From: Pantoea sp. Eser
GTDB taxonomy: Bacteria; Pseudomonadota; Gammaproteobacteria; Enterobacterales; Enterobacteriaceae
Direction: 5' to 3'
Assembly (NCBI GenBank): GCA_009830035.1
Contig: SZZY01000016.1
Location: 1 to 64,000 of the forward strand
Length of the DNA stretch: 64,000 nucleotides
Below, piece after piece: positions 29,474 through 40,035 of the stretch; position 1 is the first letter of the stretch; every line of letters begins with the position of its first letter. Below the pieces are notes generated by a model. It was not told where the DNA came from. It was given only the letters and a program-made list of their open reading frames with translations, and did not search any database. The position numbers were made by a program, and so were the translations under genes.

Positions 29474-31897
29474 TTAGTCGTGGGCCACGGCGCTTTCAAT
29501 GGTCATGCGTACATCGCTGGTTACTAGGTCGGCCAGAATGTGCCAGGTCGCCAGGGTCTGCGCGACATCTGCATCACCGCTGTCGCTGATATAACCTTCA
29601 TCGCGCAGCGTCAGCACCAGTGAGGTGAAGACCGCTTTATCGAAGAACTCCGGCGCGTTGATACCGTGCAGCACTGACAGACGTTGCGCCAGTGTGCGGC
29701 TCTCTTTCTCCAGTGTCCCGCGGTTAATGGCCGGTTTGGCGCTGAGAATAGAGAAGGTAATGGCATAGCGCTGGAGCGTTTCACGCACCCCGGCCGCCAG
29801 CAATTGCAGCGTACGGTAGCGCGCTGCAGTAAAGCGCAGCTGGCCAGCCTCAAGCGTAATCAATCCCTGACGCGCCAGCTCCTGACAGAGTTCGGTCAGC
29901 AGTTGCGGCAGCTCATCGGTCTGCCAGCGCAGGAACAGTTCGCTCTTCAGCATCGGGTAGATCAGACTCACCTGGCGCAACAGCTCGGCTTCACTCATGG
30001 TCTGATGCTGCTGCACAATGGCGGAAATCAGCGACGGCATTACCAGCATGTGGTGAATGTTGTTGCGATAGTAGGTCATCAGCACCGCCTGCTCACGCGG
30101 CAGGATGATGATGTCGCCAATGCTGTCTTTCTCGCTCTCAAACTTGTTCATGCCCATCGCATGATCCAGCAGCGCCTCTGCGGAGAGATCGGGCACCGTG
30201 GCGTTGGCTGAATAAGGCACGTTACGCAGCAGCTGGGTATAGCACTCAAGCTGCTCAATCAGCTGTTCGCGGGTTAGTGAGCGCTGACGTGAAGCAAGCA
30301 GCGCGGTAACGCACAGGTTCATGGCGTTGGCCGCGCCCGCTTCATTGATACAAACCATTAAGCTCGCCGCGATGTCATTCACGGTTGGGGTTAACCAGCT
30401 TGGACGCTGCGGTTCGATAGGATCGATCGACTCACGCCATTCCGGCACTCGCTTGTTGAGATAGTTAACCAGCGGCAGCGGTTCGCCAAAGTTAACGTAG
30501 CCCTGACCGAGGTTGCGCAGCTTACGTAAGCCATGCACCATCTGCATGAAGCCCTCTTTCTCTTTCGCCGCGCCGCGTAACTCTTTGGCGTAAGTACCCA
30601 CTTCCATCACATGTTCGTAGCCGATATAAATCGGCACCAGGGTGATTGGGCGATTACCGCCGCGCAGCATCGCCTGCAGGGTCATGGCTAAGGTGCCGGT
30701 TTTCGGATCGAGCAGGCGACCGGTACGTGACCGTCCCCCTTCGACAAAGTATTCAACCGAGTAACCGCGGGTGAACAGCTCGCCGAGATACTCACGGAAC
30801 ACCGTGGCATACAGTTTGTTGCCTTTGAAGGTCCGACGGATAAAGAACGCGCCCAGACGACGGAAAATCGGACCGGCTGGCCAGAAGTTGAGGTTGATAC
30901 CGGCAGCAATGTGCGGCGGCACCAGTCCCTGATGATAAAGCACGTAAGAGAGCAGCAGGTAATCCATGTGGCTGCGATGGCACGGCACATAGACGATTTC
31001 ATGGCCATCCTGCGCCAGCTGACGGACTTTTTCGCCGCCGTTAACATTGATGCCCTGATAGAGTCGGCTCCAGAGCCAGCCCATTACGCGGTCGGTCACG
31101 CGAATCGCTTCATAGGAGAAGTTCGCCGCGATCTCTTCCATCATCTCAACCGCATTTTGCTGCGCTTTTTCATGGGAGATTTTTTTGCTGCGCGCTTCGT
31201 CTTCTACCGCTTTTTCAATCGCTTTGGATTGCAGCAGACGATTAAACAGATCCTGACGTGCCGGTAAGCGCGGGCCAACTGCCGCCAGCCGCTGACGGGC
31301 GAAATGAATGCGCGCCACCCGGGCCAGTTTCTGGGCGATTGATTGGTCGGTGCCGTGTTCGGTTGCCATACGGCGCAGCGAAACAGTCGGCGAGATACGG
31401 ACAAAGCTGTCGCGTCCATGCCAGATTACCGCAAAGAATTTCTGCACGCCGTTCAGCACCCGCAGGTGCGGCGTATCTTCGCCCTGAACCTCGCGGCCAG
31501 GCGCCCGGCCAAACATCACCGTCACCGGCAGCATCTGGATATCCAGCTTGGGATTATTGCGATGCAGGTCCAGGTAATCGTGAAAGATTTTCACCGATTC
31601 AACGCTGGGCACAAAATAGGGGAACACACGCGGGCCATCGTGGATAAAAACGTGGCGCGGCAGCAGCGAACCATCAATCTCCAGCGGAGAAAGCGGGTCG
31701 GGCAGATGATGCCGCAGGCACTGCGCGCGTAAAGTCAGTAAGTCTGCCTTCGAATCGTAAGGCAAAACGTACATAATGGGCCGGGTCGGGTCCAGACCAT
31801 GTTCAGAAACGGGATCGGCCGGAATGGCCTTACTCTTTACCAAAAAGGACAATGGTAAATTCAGTAATTTGTAATAAAGTTTACGCCAACCTGACAT
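29474..31897 (-). CDS. plsB: glycerol-3-phosphate acyltransferase
   Basis: Adds the first acyl chain to sn-glycerol-3-phosphate at the inner membrane, starting phospholipid synthesis. It has 807 residues, identical in length to E. coli PlsB, from [17 protein letters not shown] at ATG 31897; the open frame extends further upstream but without homology. The acyltransferase blocks are intact: block [15 protein letters not shown], block [14 protein letters not shown], block [14 protein letters not shown] and block [13 protein letters not shown]. One silent Leu CTA lies in CTAGG at 29524-29528. Reads divergently from dgkA. No lesions in 2.4 kb. Confidence 0.97.
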   Translation of the reverse strand: MSGWRKLYYKLLNLPLSFLVKSKAIPADPVSEHGLDPTRPIMYVLPYDSKADLLTLRAQCLRHHLPDPLSPLEIDGSLLPRHVFIHDGPRVFPYFVPSVESVKIFHDYLDLHRNNPKLDIQMLPVTVMFGRAPGREVQGEDTPHLRVLNGVQKFFAVIWHGRDSFVRISPTVSLRRMATEHGTDQSIAQKLARVARIHFARQRLAAVGPRLPARQDLFNRLLQSKAIEKAVEDEARSKKISHEKAQQNAVEMMEEIAANFSYEAIRVTDRVMGWLWSRLYQGINVNGGEKVRQLAQDGHEIVYVPCHRSHMDYLLLSYVLYHQGLVPPHIAAGINLNFWPAGPIFRRLGAFFIRRTFKGNKLYATVFREYLGELFTRGYSVEYFVEGGRSRTGRLLDPKTGTLAMTLQAMLRGGNRPITLVPIYIGYEHVMEVGTYAKELRGAAKEKEGFMQMVHGLRKLRNLGQGYVNFGEPLPLVNYLNKRVPEWRESIDPIEPQRPSWLTPTVNDIAASLMVCINEAGAANAMNLCVTALLASRQRSLTREQLIEQLECYTQLLRNVPYSANATVPDLSAEALLDHAMGMNKFESEKDSIGDIIILPREQAVLMTYYRNNIHHMLVMPSLISAIVQQHQTMSEAELLRQVSLIYPMLKSELFLRWQTDELPQLLTELCQELARQGLITLEAGQLRFTAARYRTLQLLAAGVRETLQRYAITFSILSAKPAINRGTLEKESRTLAQRLSVLHGINAPEFFDKAVFTSLVLTLRDEGYISDSGDADVAQTLATWHILADLVTSDVRMTIESAVAHD

Positions 31898-32025
31898 AGA
31901 CAACATGAAGCCTCTTGTTAGCAAAGCGCCGCAAGCATACCAGAAAGCGCAGCGAAGATCTGTGGTGGTGCCAATTGCACGCAGCCCGGACATTGACGTC
32001 AATCGGATGAAAGGGTTCCACTTAT

Positions 32026-32394
32026 ATGGCAAATAATGCCACCGGTCTTGTAAGAATAGTGAAAGCCGCAGGTTACTCATGGCAGGGTCTGCGCGCCGCC
32101 TGGCAGCACGAAGCAGCTTTCCGCCAGGAGGCGCTGGCCGCGCTGGTGGCCATTATTGTCGCCTGCTGGCTGGATGTCGATATCGTCTCTCGCATCCTGA
32201 TGATCGGCGCTGTAGTGCTGGTGGTCATTGTCGAAATCCTCAACAGCGCCATCGAGGCGGTAGTGGATCGTATCGGCCAGGAGCGCCATCCTTTGGCCGG
32301 ATGGGCAAAGGATATGGGCTCGGCGGCGGTGCTGATCAGCATCTTACTGGCACTGTTTGTCTGGATCGCGCTGCTTTGGTCGCATTTGCGATAA
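32026..32394 (+). CDS. dgkA: diacylglycerol kinase
   Basis: A small trimeric inner-membrane kinase that recycles diacylglycerol to phosphatidate. It has 122 residues and three membrane segments. The catalytic region [17 protein letters not shown] is conserved. ATG 32026 gives [18 protein letters not shown]. Intact. Confidence 0.95.
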   Translation: MANNATGLVRIVKAAGYSWQGLRAAWQHEAAFRQEALAALVAIIVACWLDVDIVSRILMIGAVVLVVIVEILNSAIEAVVDRIGQERHPLAGWAKDMGSAAVLISILLALFVWIALLWSHLR

Positions 32395-32403
32395 GCCTTC
32401 CAC

Positions 32404-32425
32404 AACGCGCCAGATGGCGCGTTTT
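32404..32425 (+). terminator. dgkA terminator
   Basis: AACGCGCC-AGAT-GGCGCGTT is an 8-bp stem running into TTTTGCC, placed between dgkA and the lexA promoter. Confidence 0.85.
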
Positions 32426-32456
32426 GCCTGAGAATCGGTTTCCATTTCACCAACAC

Positions 32457-32472
32457 CTGTATATACTCACAG
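32457..32472. promoter_or_regulatory. LexA operator (SOS box 1) of lexA
   Basis: CTGTATATACTCACAG fits the CTG-N10-CAG LexA consensus. It matches the first of the two operators of E. coli lexA. Confidence 0.93.
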
Positions 32473-32475
32473 CAA

Positions 32476-32491
32476 CTGTATAAACAAACAG
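32476..32491. promoter_or_regulatory. LexA operator (SOS box 2) of lexA
   Basis: CTGTATAAACAAACAG lies three bases after box 1 and ends nine bases before the lexA start. The double operator implies normal autoregulation. Confidence 0.92.
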
Positions 32492-32499
32492 GGGGTGGG

Positions 32500-33114
32500 A
32501 TGAAAGCATTAACCAGCAGGCAGCAGCAGGTCTATGACCTGATTCGCGACCATATTACTCAAACGGGCATGCCGCCTACGCGTGCAGAAATTGCCGCGCA
32601 GCTGGGTTTCCGCTCGCCGAACGCGGCAGAAGAGCATCTTAAGGCACTGGCACGTAAAGGGGTGATTGAGATTGTTTCTGGCGCCTCACGCGGTATTCGC
32701 CTGTTGATGGAAGAAGAAGCGTCTGAAGGTCTGCCGTTGATTGGCCGGGTTGCTGCCGGTGAGCCGATCTTGGCGCAGGAGCACATCGAAACCCATTACA
32801 AAGTGGATCCGGGCCTGTTCAAACCTTCTGCCGATTTTCTGCTGCGCGTCAGTGGAATGTCGATGAAAGATATCGGGATTATGGATGGCGACCTGCTCGC
32901 AGTACATAAAACCCAGGACGTGCGTAATGGCCAGGTTGTCGTGGCCCGCATTGATGATGAAGTAACGGTTAAACGCTGGAAGAAGCAGGGTGCTATCGTG
33001 CATCTGCTGCCTGAAAACAGTGACTTTGAGCCGATTATTGTCGATACGCGCGCCCAGTCGCTGACGGTAGAAGGTCTGGCGGTCGGTGTGGTTCGCAATG
33101 GCGAATGGCTCTGA
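32500..33114 (+). CDS. lexA: LexA SOS repressor
   Basis: The SOS repressor, which self-cleaves when stimulated by RecA. It has 204 residues (E. coli 202; two extra residues lie in the linker). The N-terminal winged helix contains [23 protein letters not shown]. The Ala-Gly cleavage site is in RVAAGEPIL, the catalytic Ser in RVSGMSMKD, and the catalytic Lys in [13 protein letters not shown] 32500 follows GGGGGTGG. Two SOS boxes precede it. In E. coli dinF is co-transcribed downstream; here dinF is broken. Confidence 0.97.
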   Translation: MKALTSRQQQVYDLIRDHITQTGMPPTRAEIAAQLGFRSPNAAEEHLKALARKGVIEIVSGASRGIRLLMEEEASEGLPLIGRVAAGEPILAQEHIETHYKVDPGLFKPSADFLLRVSGMSMKDIGIMDGDLLAVHKTQDVRNGQVVVARIDDEVTVKRWKKQGAIVHLLPENSDFEPIIVDTRAQSLTVEGLAVGVVRNGEWL

Positions 33115-33218
33115 GTCTGACACAACCACGCATTCGTAGCGTCTGATGCTATTCTGTCTGCCCTAATTTTGTCGCTGCTGCTCCCCTCTCTGCAGCGGCA
33201 CCGAGCACGGAACTGCGA

Positions 33219-34493
33219 ATGCGTTTTTTAACGGCTACCGACAAAAACCTCTGGCGGCTGGCGCTGCCGATGATCCTTTCTAACATCACCGTTCCCTTAC
33301 TGGGGGTAGTCGATACTGCTGTCATTGGTCACCTCGACAGCCCGGTCTATCTCGGCGGGGTTGCGGTCGGCACGACAGTCACCAGTTTCCTCTTCATGCT
33401 GCTGCTGTTCCTTCGGATTAGTACCACCGGCCTGACGACGGCGCAGGCTTTTGGTGCCGGCGATAAAATGGCGCTGACACGTGCGCTGACCCAGCCTTTA
33501 ATTATTGCGCTGCTGGCTGGTGTACTGTTCATCTGCCTGCGTTCGCCGATCGCTGCGCTGGCGACCGATCTGATTGGCGGCGATGCCAGCGTTCTGCAAC
33601 AGGCGGCACTGTTTATTCAGATCCGCTGGCTGAGCGCGCCCGCCGGTCATCCTGCTGGTGATCGGCAATCTGGTGAACATTGTGCTCGATCTGTGGCTGG
33701 TGATGGGTCTGCACTGGGGGGGCAGGCGCGGCAACCGCGACCGCGCTGGCGGAGTATATAACGCTGGCCGTCGGGGCGGTGATGGTCTGGCGGGTATTGA
33801 AACTGCGTGGCATCACCACCGCAATGCTGAAGCAGAGCCGGCGCGGAGATATTCAGCGGCTGCTGCGACTTAATCGCGACATCATGCTGCGTTCATTAGT
33901 GCTGCAGCTCTGTTTTGCCTCGCTGACGGTGCTGGGCGCACGCATCGGTCTGCAGGTGGTGGCGGTGAACGCTGTACTGCTGATGTTTATCACCTTTACC
34001 GCCTATGCGCTGGATGGTTTTGCATACGCGGTTGAAGCCTTCGCCGGTGAGGCGCATGGCGCGAAGGATGGCAGCAGGTTGCTGCGCGTCTGGCACTCCG
34101 CCTGTCGACATGCGCTGGTGGTGGCTCTGTTGTTCTCATTGATTTATGCGTTTTTCGGCTCGCATATCTTGGCGCTGCTGACCTCGATTGAACAGCTGCA
34201 ACAGGCGGCCGAACGCTATCTGATATGGCAGGTGATCCTGCCGCTGGCGGGCGTCCGGTGTTATCTGCTGGATCTGCTGGATGGCATGTTTATCGGTGCA
34301 ACCCGCTGCCGGGAGATGCGTAACAGCATGATGGTGGCGGCACTCGGTTACTTCCTGACGCTGCTTAGCGTCCCGCTGCTGGGCAACCACGGCTTGTGGC
34401 TGGCGGGTCACCGTTTTCCTGGCGCTGCGTGGCCTGTCGCTGTGGCTGATCTGGCGTAAACACTGGCAGCAGAACAGCTGGTTTAACGCCTGA
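33219..34493 (+). pseudogene. dinF: dinF MATE-family efflux protein, broken
   Basis: DinF is an SOS-induced MATE-type inner-membrane exporter. The start MRFLTATDKNLWRLALPMILSNITVPLLG and the first four segments are fine to RWLSAPA near 33640. There about 20 codons are missing and the frame shifts, joining SAPA to VILLVIGNLVNIVLDLW. A one- or two-base loss in a G-run near 33720 shifts it again before AATATALAEYITLAVG, and an extra G near 34408 shifts it before VFLALRGLSLW. A nine-base tandem duplication doubles LeuLeuAsp near 34270 (CYLLDLLDGMF). The original end KHWQQNSWFNA reaches TGA 34491-34493. Confidence 0.9.
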
Positions 34494-34664
34494 TAGCCAG
34501 CCTTTGACGCGCTCCGGCTACAGATTATTCTGTATTCTTCCGGCAAACCTAAAATCTTCTGCTACAGTTAACCGTAAGCAGCGCAGTGAACCAGCGCTTT
34601 GTACCGCCATTTTGTTTTCTTTCAAGATAAATGATGTAACCAAAGGATGACATAGAGGTCTGCC

Positions 34665-34877
34665 ATGAATAAAGATCAAGCGAGCGGCAACTGGAAGCAG
34701 TTCAAAGGCACAGTGAAAGAGAAATGGGGCAAGCTGACCGACGATGATATGCAGGTTATCGAAGGCAAACGCGATCAGCTGGTAGGAAAAATTCAGGAAC
34801 GTTACGGCTATGCGAAGGAAGATGCAGAGCGCGAAGTAACAGACTGGGAAAGTCAGAACAAAGATTACCGTTGGTAA
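34665..34877 (+). CDS. yjbJ: YjbJ, CsbD-family small stress protein
   Basis: A 70-residue hydrophilic CsbD-family protein (MNKDQASGNWKQFKGTVKEKWG, ending SQNKDYRW). It is abundant under stress in relatives, but its molecular role is unknown. It has a TCTGCC spacer after a GAGG site. Intact. Confidence 0.93.
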   Translation: MNKDQASGNWKQFKGTVKEKWGKLTDDDMQVIEGKRDQLVGKIQERYGYAKEDAEREVTDWESQNKDYRW

Positions 34878-34949
34878 TCACGCAGATTTACGGATAAAGC
34901 TCCTACCCGCCGGTACGCTCATACCGGCAACCCCACAAGGATGTGCATA

Positions 34950-35471
34950 TTACCCGCGTTGTCCCCGCTTTTTACCCTCACTTTGATGATCGTGCTGACA
35001 ACTTTCATGATGGGTGCAGGCTTCGACTTCGACACAATTCTCACATAATCCATGCGCTTCAATCACGCTGTGACGCAGGGCAAACTGCGCCTCTCCGGCC
35101 AGCGTCGCGATAATCTTCTCTACTCCCTGCGCCTGCTTTTCGGTTACTGCTGCACAGCGATCGCACACCAGCATTACTGACGTGTGTGCCGGTGCCTCGA
35201 AATGGTGACACATTACGTAGCTATTATTGGACTCCACCCGGTGGATAAAGCCCTGTTCCAGCAGGAAGTCCAGCGCCCGATAGACCGTAGGTGGCTTGGC
35301 CTGAGGTTCGCTAACCCGAAGTTGATCCAGCAGATCATAAGCGCTGATCGATCCTGGCTGCTCAGCTATTAATCGCAGCACTTCAGCCCGCTGCGATGTC
35401 AGACGCACACCGCGCTGCAGGCAAAGTTTTTCCGCCTGGGTCATTATTTGCTGTGACGTCATGTTTGACAT
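34950..35471 (-). CDS. zur: zinc uptake regulator
   Basis: A Fur-family repressor of zinc-uptake genes. It has 173 residues from MSNMTSQQIMTQAEKLC (E. coli 171); a longer upstream frame has no homology. The winged helix includes RLTSQRAEVLRLIAEQ and PPTVYRALDFLLEQGFIHRV. The metal ligands lie in CHHFEAPAHTSVMLVCDRC, and the structural-site Cys pairs in CENCVEVEAC. The C-terminus is rich in His and Lys. Intact. Confidence 0.94.
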   Translation of the reverse strand: MSNMTSQQIMTQAEKLCLQRGVRLTSQRAEVLRLIAEQPGSISAYDLLDQLRVSEPQAKPPTVYRALDFLLEQGFIHRVESNNSYVMCHHFEAPAHTSVMLVCDRCAAVTEKQAQGVEKIIATLAGEAQFALRHSVIEAHGLCENCVEVEACTHHESCQHDHQSEGKKRGQRG

Positions 35472-35920
35472 GGAAACTCTCCGCTGGATAAGTGATGTTA
35501 TTTTATCACACAAATTTTCGCGGCGCAGAGGTTGGTTTTTGCCTGATAAAACAGCAAATTCTGGCTGGACGTCGCTTAAAAACGCGGTTTCGGACTCAGT
35601 AGAGACCGGAATCGGCACCAAATCAGATCCACTCGCCGACCGGTTAAGGTGGCCTTTTTAGCGCTTTTGCTTTGCATCTCACTGAGTTAAGAAGTAATGT
35701 TCAGAAAGGCTTAAGAAATGTCTGGTATTATTTTATTTTTATCGGGTATTTTGAACAAAAATAATGTCTTCCTGATTGGAAAACATCCAATCCTTTGAAT
35801 TAAGCGACTGTTTCCTTTGAATTCACAGCAATAACGCGTTAGCCAGGGTTCACAATAGGGCTAACAAACTATTCAGTCGTTGAATGTTTCAACGGCACTT
35901 TCTCAGGTGATGGCAGGCAA
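35472..35920. other. zur / TraF-like divergent intergenic region
   Basis: A 449-base region without a supported gene. The half nearest the TraF-like start (about 35690-35880) is AT-rich and should hold its promoter. I see no confident operator or hairpin. Confidence 0.5.
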
Positions 35921-37175
35921 ATGGTGAAAAAATCCGCTCAACGCTCAGCGCTGAAGTACACCGCTGTAGTGAACGCGCTTTTCCTTTCTTCTTCCGCCAT
36001 GGCGGCGGGGACTTGGTACGATGCACGCAATGACGCCATGGGCGGAACCGGCGTTGCATCTTCTCTTTATGGCTCAGCCGTGCTGGCCAACCCGGCTTTA
36101 ATGACGCGAGCCAAACCCGACGATAGCGTCAGTATTATTTTCCCTTCCGCCGGTATTCAGGTTACCGATAAAGATCACCTGATCGACAAAGCGGATGACA
36201 TCACTGATACCGTTGATCGCTACCGCTAGGTGATCGGTAACCTGACCTTTGCCGATTATCTGCGTGGCTATCCTGAAGTGCGCGCCGCCTCAGGCGATGT
36301 CGCCAACCAGCTAAGTGATCTGCGCGGTAACAAAGCGGACGGCAACGCCGGGGTAGCGCTGGCGGTCACTATTCCCAACGAGACACTGCCTTTAGCCTTT
36401 ATCACCAAAGCCTATGGAACGGCACACGTGCGCGCCAACGTGGTCCAGAGCGATATCGACTATCTGCGTGGCGTCGCTAACGGCACGGTGCTTCCTCGTC
36501 CGGGCGACCAGAATGAATAACCTGCGCTCCAGCGCCAACGGCTTAGCGGCACTGGTCACCGATTATGGCGTCGCACTGGCGCATGAGTTCACCATTGCCG
36601 GTCAGCCGGTGTCGGTGGGCGTCACGCCGAAAGTGCAGAAAACCTGGCTGTATAACTACACCGCCAGCATTTATAACTACGACAAAAGTGACATCAACAA
36701 TAGCCAGTATCGCAGCACGGATACCGGCTTTAACGTTGATGCCGGTCTGGCGACCACGTTTGCTGAAAACTGGACGCTGGGTATCACCGGACAAAACCTG
36801 GTATCCCGCGATCTGCAGACCAAAGAGGTCAACGGCTTCCGCGATACTTATCAGATCCGTCCGCTGGTCACCACTGGTCTGGCCTGGGATAAAGGCCCGT
36901 TCACCGTGACCGGCGATGTCGATCTGACCGAAACCAAACGCTTTAAAACGCAGGAAAACAGCCAGTATGCGGCGGTTGGTGCGGAATATCGGGTACTCGA
37001 CTGGTTACAGTTACGTGCCGGTTATCGTGCGGATATGCGTTCGAACGATGAAAACGTCGCAACCGCCGGTTTCGGCCTGTCACCGTTTAACAAAGCGGTG
37101 CATCTGGATCTGGCTGGCTCGGTCGGGGCAAACAATACCTAGGGCGCGATGATGCAGCTGGGCTTCAATTTCTAA
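35921..37175 (+). pseudogene. TraF-like outer-membrane protein (conjugal-transfer TraF, beta-barrel type), broken
   Basis: It resembles the chromosomal family annotated 'conjugal transfer protein TraF', predicted outer-membrane barrels common in Pantoea, Erwinia and Vibrio. A signal peptide (ALKYTAVVNALFLSSSAMA) is followed by GTWYDARNDAMGGTGVASSLYGSAVLANPAL. Lesions: TAG 36227-36229 within CTAGG, where reading CAG gives RYRQVIGN; one extra A near 36517, after PGDQNE; and TAG 37140-37142, where reading TGG gives [14 protein letters not shown] to TAA. Repair of these three restores one continuous frame of about 415 codons ending in a typical C-terminal Phe. No conjugation genes are nearby. FadL was considered but fits less well. 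Confidence 0.75.
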
Positions 37176-37281
37176 TCTTCTTTCATGCTACAGTTCGGGG
37201 CGGGCGATGCACTATCGCCCGCCCTTGTGTTATGCTTGCACAGAATTCAATCACCCTCATTTACCGGATTGCTTGCGCTTC

Positions 37282-38277
37282 ATGACCGATACTTTTTCTT
37301 CGCAACGTTTCTCGATTGCCCCGATGCTTGACTGGACCGATCGCCACTGCCGCTATTTTCATCGCCAGCTGACCGGCGATACGCTGCTCTACACCGAAAT
37401 GGTGACCACCGGCGCGATTATTCATGGTAAGGGCGATTACCTGGCCTATAGCGAGAATGAACATCCAGTCGCCTTACAGCTGGGCGGCAGCGATCCCGCT
37501 GCGCTGGCGCACTGCGCCCGACTGGCAGAGCAGCGCGGTTACGATGAAGTGAACCTGAACGTCGGCTGTCCCTCTGACCGGGTGCAGAATGGCCGTTTCG
37601 GGGCCTGCCTGATGGCAGAAGCCGATCTGGTCGCTGACGGAATCAAAGCGATGCGAGATGTGGTGTCGATTCCGGTGACGGTAAAAACGCGCATCGGGAT
37701 TGATGAACAGGACAGCTATCAGTTTCTGACCGATTTTGTCGGAACAGTGGCCGAGCGCGGTGGATGCGAGACGTTTATCATCCATGCGCGTAAAGCCTGG
37801 CTGTCGGGCCTCAGCCCAAAAGAGAACCGCGAAATTCCGCCGCTTGATTACCCACGGGTTTATCAGCTGAAGCGGGACTTCCCACACCTGACGCTGGCGA
37901 TTAACGGCGGCGTGAAAACGCTGGAAGAGGCGCAAACCCACCTGCAGCATCTTGATGGCGTTATGATGGGGCGTGAAGCCTATCAAAATCCCGGCATTCT
38001 GGCGCAGGTGGATCAGCAACTGTTTGGTCGTCAGCATCCGGCGGCCGATCCGGTGGCGGTGGTCCGCGCCATGTACCCCTATATTGAAGCCGAACTGGCG
38101 AAGGGCACTTATCTGGGCCATGTGACACGTCATATGCTCGGTCTGTTTCAGGAAATTCCAGGCGCGCGCCAGTGGCGACGCTACATGAGTGAAAATGCCC
38201 ACAAACCTGGCGCAGATGTGCGCGTACTGGAAGCTGCACTGGCGCTGGTGGCGGATAAAATTCCGCAGGAAGCCTGA
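37282..38277 (+). CDS. dusA: tRNA-dihydrouridine(20/20a) synthase
   Basis: A flavin enzyme that reduces U20/U20a of tRNA. It has 331 residues from [26 protein letters not shown]. The FMN barrel is followed by a helical tRNA-binding domain. The catalytic Cys lies in [14 protein letters not shown], with [26 protein letters not shown] and [11 protein letters not shown] also conserved. The longer upstream frame lacks homology. Intact. Confidence 0.96.
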   Translation: MTDTFSSQRFSIAPMLDWTDRHCRYFHRQLTGDTLLYTEMVTTGAIIHGKGDYLAYSENEHPVALQLGGSDPAALAHCARLAEQRGYDEVNLNVGCPSDRVQNGRFGACLMAEADLVADGIKAMRDVVSIPVTVKTRIGIDEQDSYQFLTDFVGTVAERGGCETFIIHARKAWLSGLSPKENREIPPLDYPRVYQLKRDFPHLTLAINGGVKTLEEAQTHLQHLDGVMMGREAYQNPGILAQVDQQLFGRQHPAADPVAVVRAMYPYIEAELAKGTYLGHVTRHMLGLFQEIPGARQWRRYMSENAHKPGADVRVLEAALALVADKIPQEA

Positions 38278-38296
38278 TCGATCTGAACCCAAAGAG

Positions 38297-38322
38297 ACCA
38301 GCCCGCAACGGCTGGTTTTTTT
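38297..38322 (+). terminator. dusA terminator
   Basis: ACCAGCC-CGCAAC-GGCTGGT is followed by a run of Ts, 20 bases after the dusA stop. Confidence 0.92.
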
Positions 38323-38401
38323 ACGCCAGGTATTGGTTATTTTGACCGTTCACAGGTTAATGAGATTGGCCTGCTGTCAGCAAAAACAAACAGTTACAGA
38401 T

Positions 38402-38416
38402 TGGCACGTTTCTTGT
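38402..38416 (+). promoter_or_regulatory. sigma-54 promoter of pspG
   Basis: TGGCACGTTTCTTGT has the -24 GG element TGGCAC at sigma-54 spacing. The -12 element reads GT instead of the usual GC. It lies 57 bases upstream of pspG, as for the PspF-dependent pspG promoter of E. coli. Confidence 0.75.
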
Positions 38417-38472
38417 AAGTTTCTTGTAACTTGTTAAGATAGTCATAACGAGTCTCAATAAGGAGCGCTAAC

Positions 38473-38739
38473 GTGGAAATTTTATTTGTATTGGGCTTTT
38501 TCCTGATGCTGTTGCTGACCGGCGTGTCACTGCTCGGCGTACTGGCTGCGCTGGTGGTCGCCACGCTGGTGATGTTCGTCGGTGGACTGTTTGCACTTGT
38601 TATCAAAGTGTTGCCGTGGCTGGTTCTGGCGGTGGTCGCTGTCTGGCTGCATCGCGCCTTTTTCGGCGATCGCAAGACGCGAGAATGGCGTAAGCTAAAG
38701 GGTAAGATCAATAACTTAGATCGAAAATACTGGCGTTAA
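38473..38739 (+). CDS. pspG: phage-shock protein G
   Basis: A small inner-membrane effector of the Psp envelope-stress response. It has 88 residues from GTG 38473 behind AAGGAG. The two membrane stretches MEILFVLGFFLMLLLTGVSLLG and the following segment to VLPWLVLAVV match E. coli PspG. The tail is basic (KTREWRKLKGKINNLDRKYWR). A sigma-54 promoter precedes it. Intact. Confidence 0.9.
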   Translation: MEILFVLGFFLMLLLTGVSLLGVLAALVVATLVMFVGGLFALVIKVLPWLVLAVVAVWLHRAFFGDRKTREWRKLKGKINNLDRKYWR

Positions 38740-38895
38740 TTGCGGAGATGATCACAGATTGGCGTTGTGCTTAGACGATATGTGCATTTAAACATATTTT
38801 TTTATTTATGTTTTCTGGCAGGATAGTTGTCGTTGAGTCGAAACGAATTCATCGCCGCTATCCCTACACCAGCGCGAACGAAAATAAAAAAAGAG

Positions 38896-38922
38896 AAGGG
38901 CTTCCTGCGGGAAGCCCTTTTT
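38896..38922. terminator. bidirectional terminator at the qor 3' end
   Basis: AAGGGCTTCC-TGCG-GGAAGCCCTT is flanked by A- and T-runs on both sides. It serves the minus-strand qor and could also stop pspG transcripts. Confidence 0.88.
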
Positions 38923-38947
38923 GTATGCTGAACGGGGTTGCCGGGCA

Positions 38948-39939
38948 TAAGGGAATCAGCAGGCTCGAACCCTGAGTGGCGCGGCTTTCCAGCATCCGAT
39001 GCGCTTTACCCGCCTCCTTCAATTCAAACTTCTGCTGTTCCGGCACGTCCACGTCCACTTTGATCGCGCCGCTGGCCAGCAGCGAAAAGAGTTCGGCGCT
39101 GGCGGTTTCCAGCTCCTGACGGTTAGTGATGTAACCGAACAGCGACGGGCGGGTAACAAACAGCGAGCCTTTCTTATTTGAGAATGCCCACATCGACCCC
39201 GGTCACCGGGCCGGAAGCGTTGCCGAAACTGACCATCAGACCGTGACGACGCAACGAGTCCAGCGACGCTTCTCAGGTATCTTTACCGACCGAGTCATAC
39301 ACCACGCCGACTTTTTTCCCCTGGGTGAGTTCGCTGACGCGTGCGGCAATATCCTCTTCGCGATAGTTAATCGTTGCCCAGGCGCCGGCATTCCTCGCCA
39401 GCGTCGCCTTTTCAGCCGAACCGACGGTACTAATCAGGTGCGCGCCCAACGCTTTTGCACACTGGCAGGCAATCAGGCCGACACCACCAGCGGCGACATG
39501 AAACAGGAAGGTCTCATCCGCTTTGACTTTATAGGTCTGGCGCAGCAGATACTGGGTGGTCAGCCCTTTCAGGAAACTGGCGGCGGCCAGCTCAAAACCG
39601 ATCGCATCGGGCAGGTGCATCAGCCGATCTTCTGCCACGTTGTGCGCTTCGCTATAGGCACCGAGGGCTGCCTGACATGAGACCACCCGATCGCCGGGCT
39701 TAAACAGCGTCACGTCACAGCCGACCCGGGTGACGACACCAGCCGCCTCGGTACCGAAACCGGACCGGAACGCTGCCACCGGATAGAGCCCGCTGCGCAG
39801 ATTAGGTATCGATGTAGTTAATGCCGATGGCGCGATTTTCTACCTGCACCTCATTACCGGCAGGATCGGCAAGTTCAAAATCAGCCCACTGTAGAACGTC
39901 CGGACCGCCGTGCGCGTTGAACTGAATACGCTTTGCCAT
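38948..39939 (-). pseudogene. qor: qor NADPH quinone oxidoreductase, broken
   Basis: Qor is a zinc-free medium-chain dehydrogenase (327 residues in E. coli). ATG 39939 gives MAKRIQFNAHGGPDVLQW. One base is lost near 39809 at NYIDTY, giving an early TAA. The body FGTEAAGVVTRVG and the nucleotide motif AAGGVGLIACQCAKALGA are readable. TGA at 39275-39273 replaces the Trp of KDTWEASLDSL. One extra A near 39181 breaks GILNKKGSLFVTRPSLFGY. The normal stop after SSLLIP has also been lost, so the last frame reads through the terminator to 38864. Four lesions. Confidence 0.9.
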
Positions 39940-40035
39940 TCTGACTCCTGTGATTGTTTCATCATGAGGGTGAGGCGCGCACCCCAACTGAGGTATACTT
40001 GCGCGTCCCCACAGAAGATCGGTAATGCATTCACT

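Noticed and set aside
31898-32080. A 61-residue N-terminal extension of PlsB.
   Set aside because: E. coli PlsB starts at the equivalent of ATG 31897 and gives the same 807-residue length; the extension overlaps the dgkA start region and has no homology.
35921-37175. Identification as FadL, the long-chain fatty-acid porin.
   Set aside because: The N-terminal GTWYDARNDAMGGTGVASS pattern and the length fit the chromosomal TraF-like family better, and FadL landmarks are not evident.
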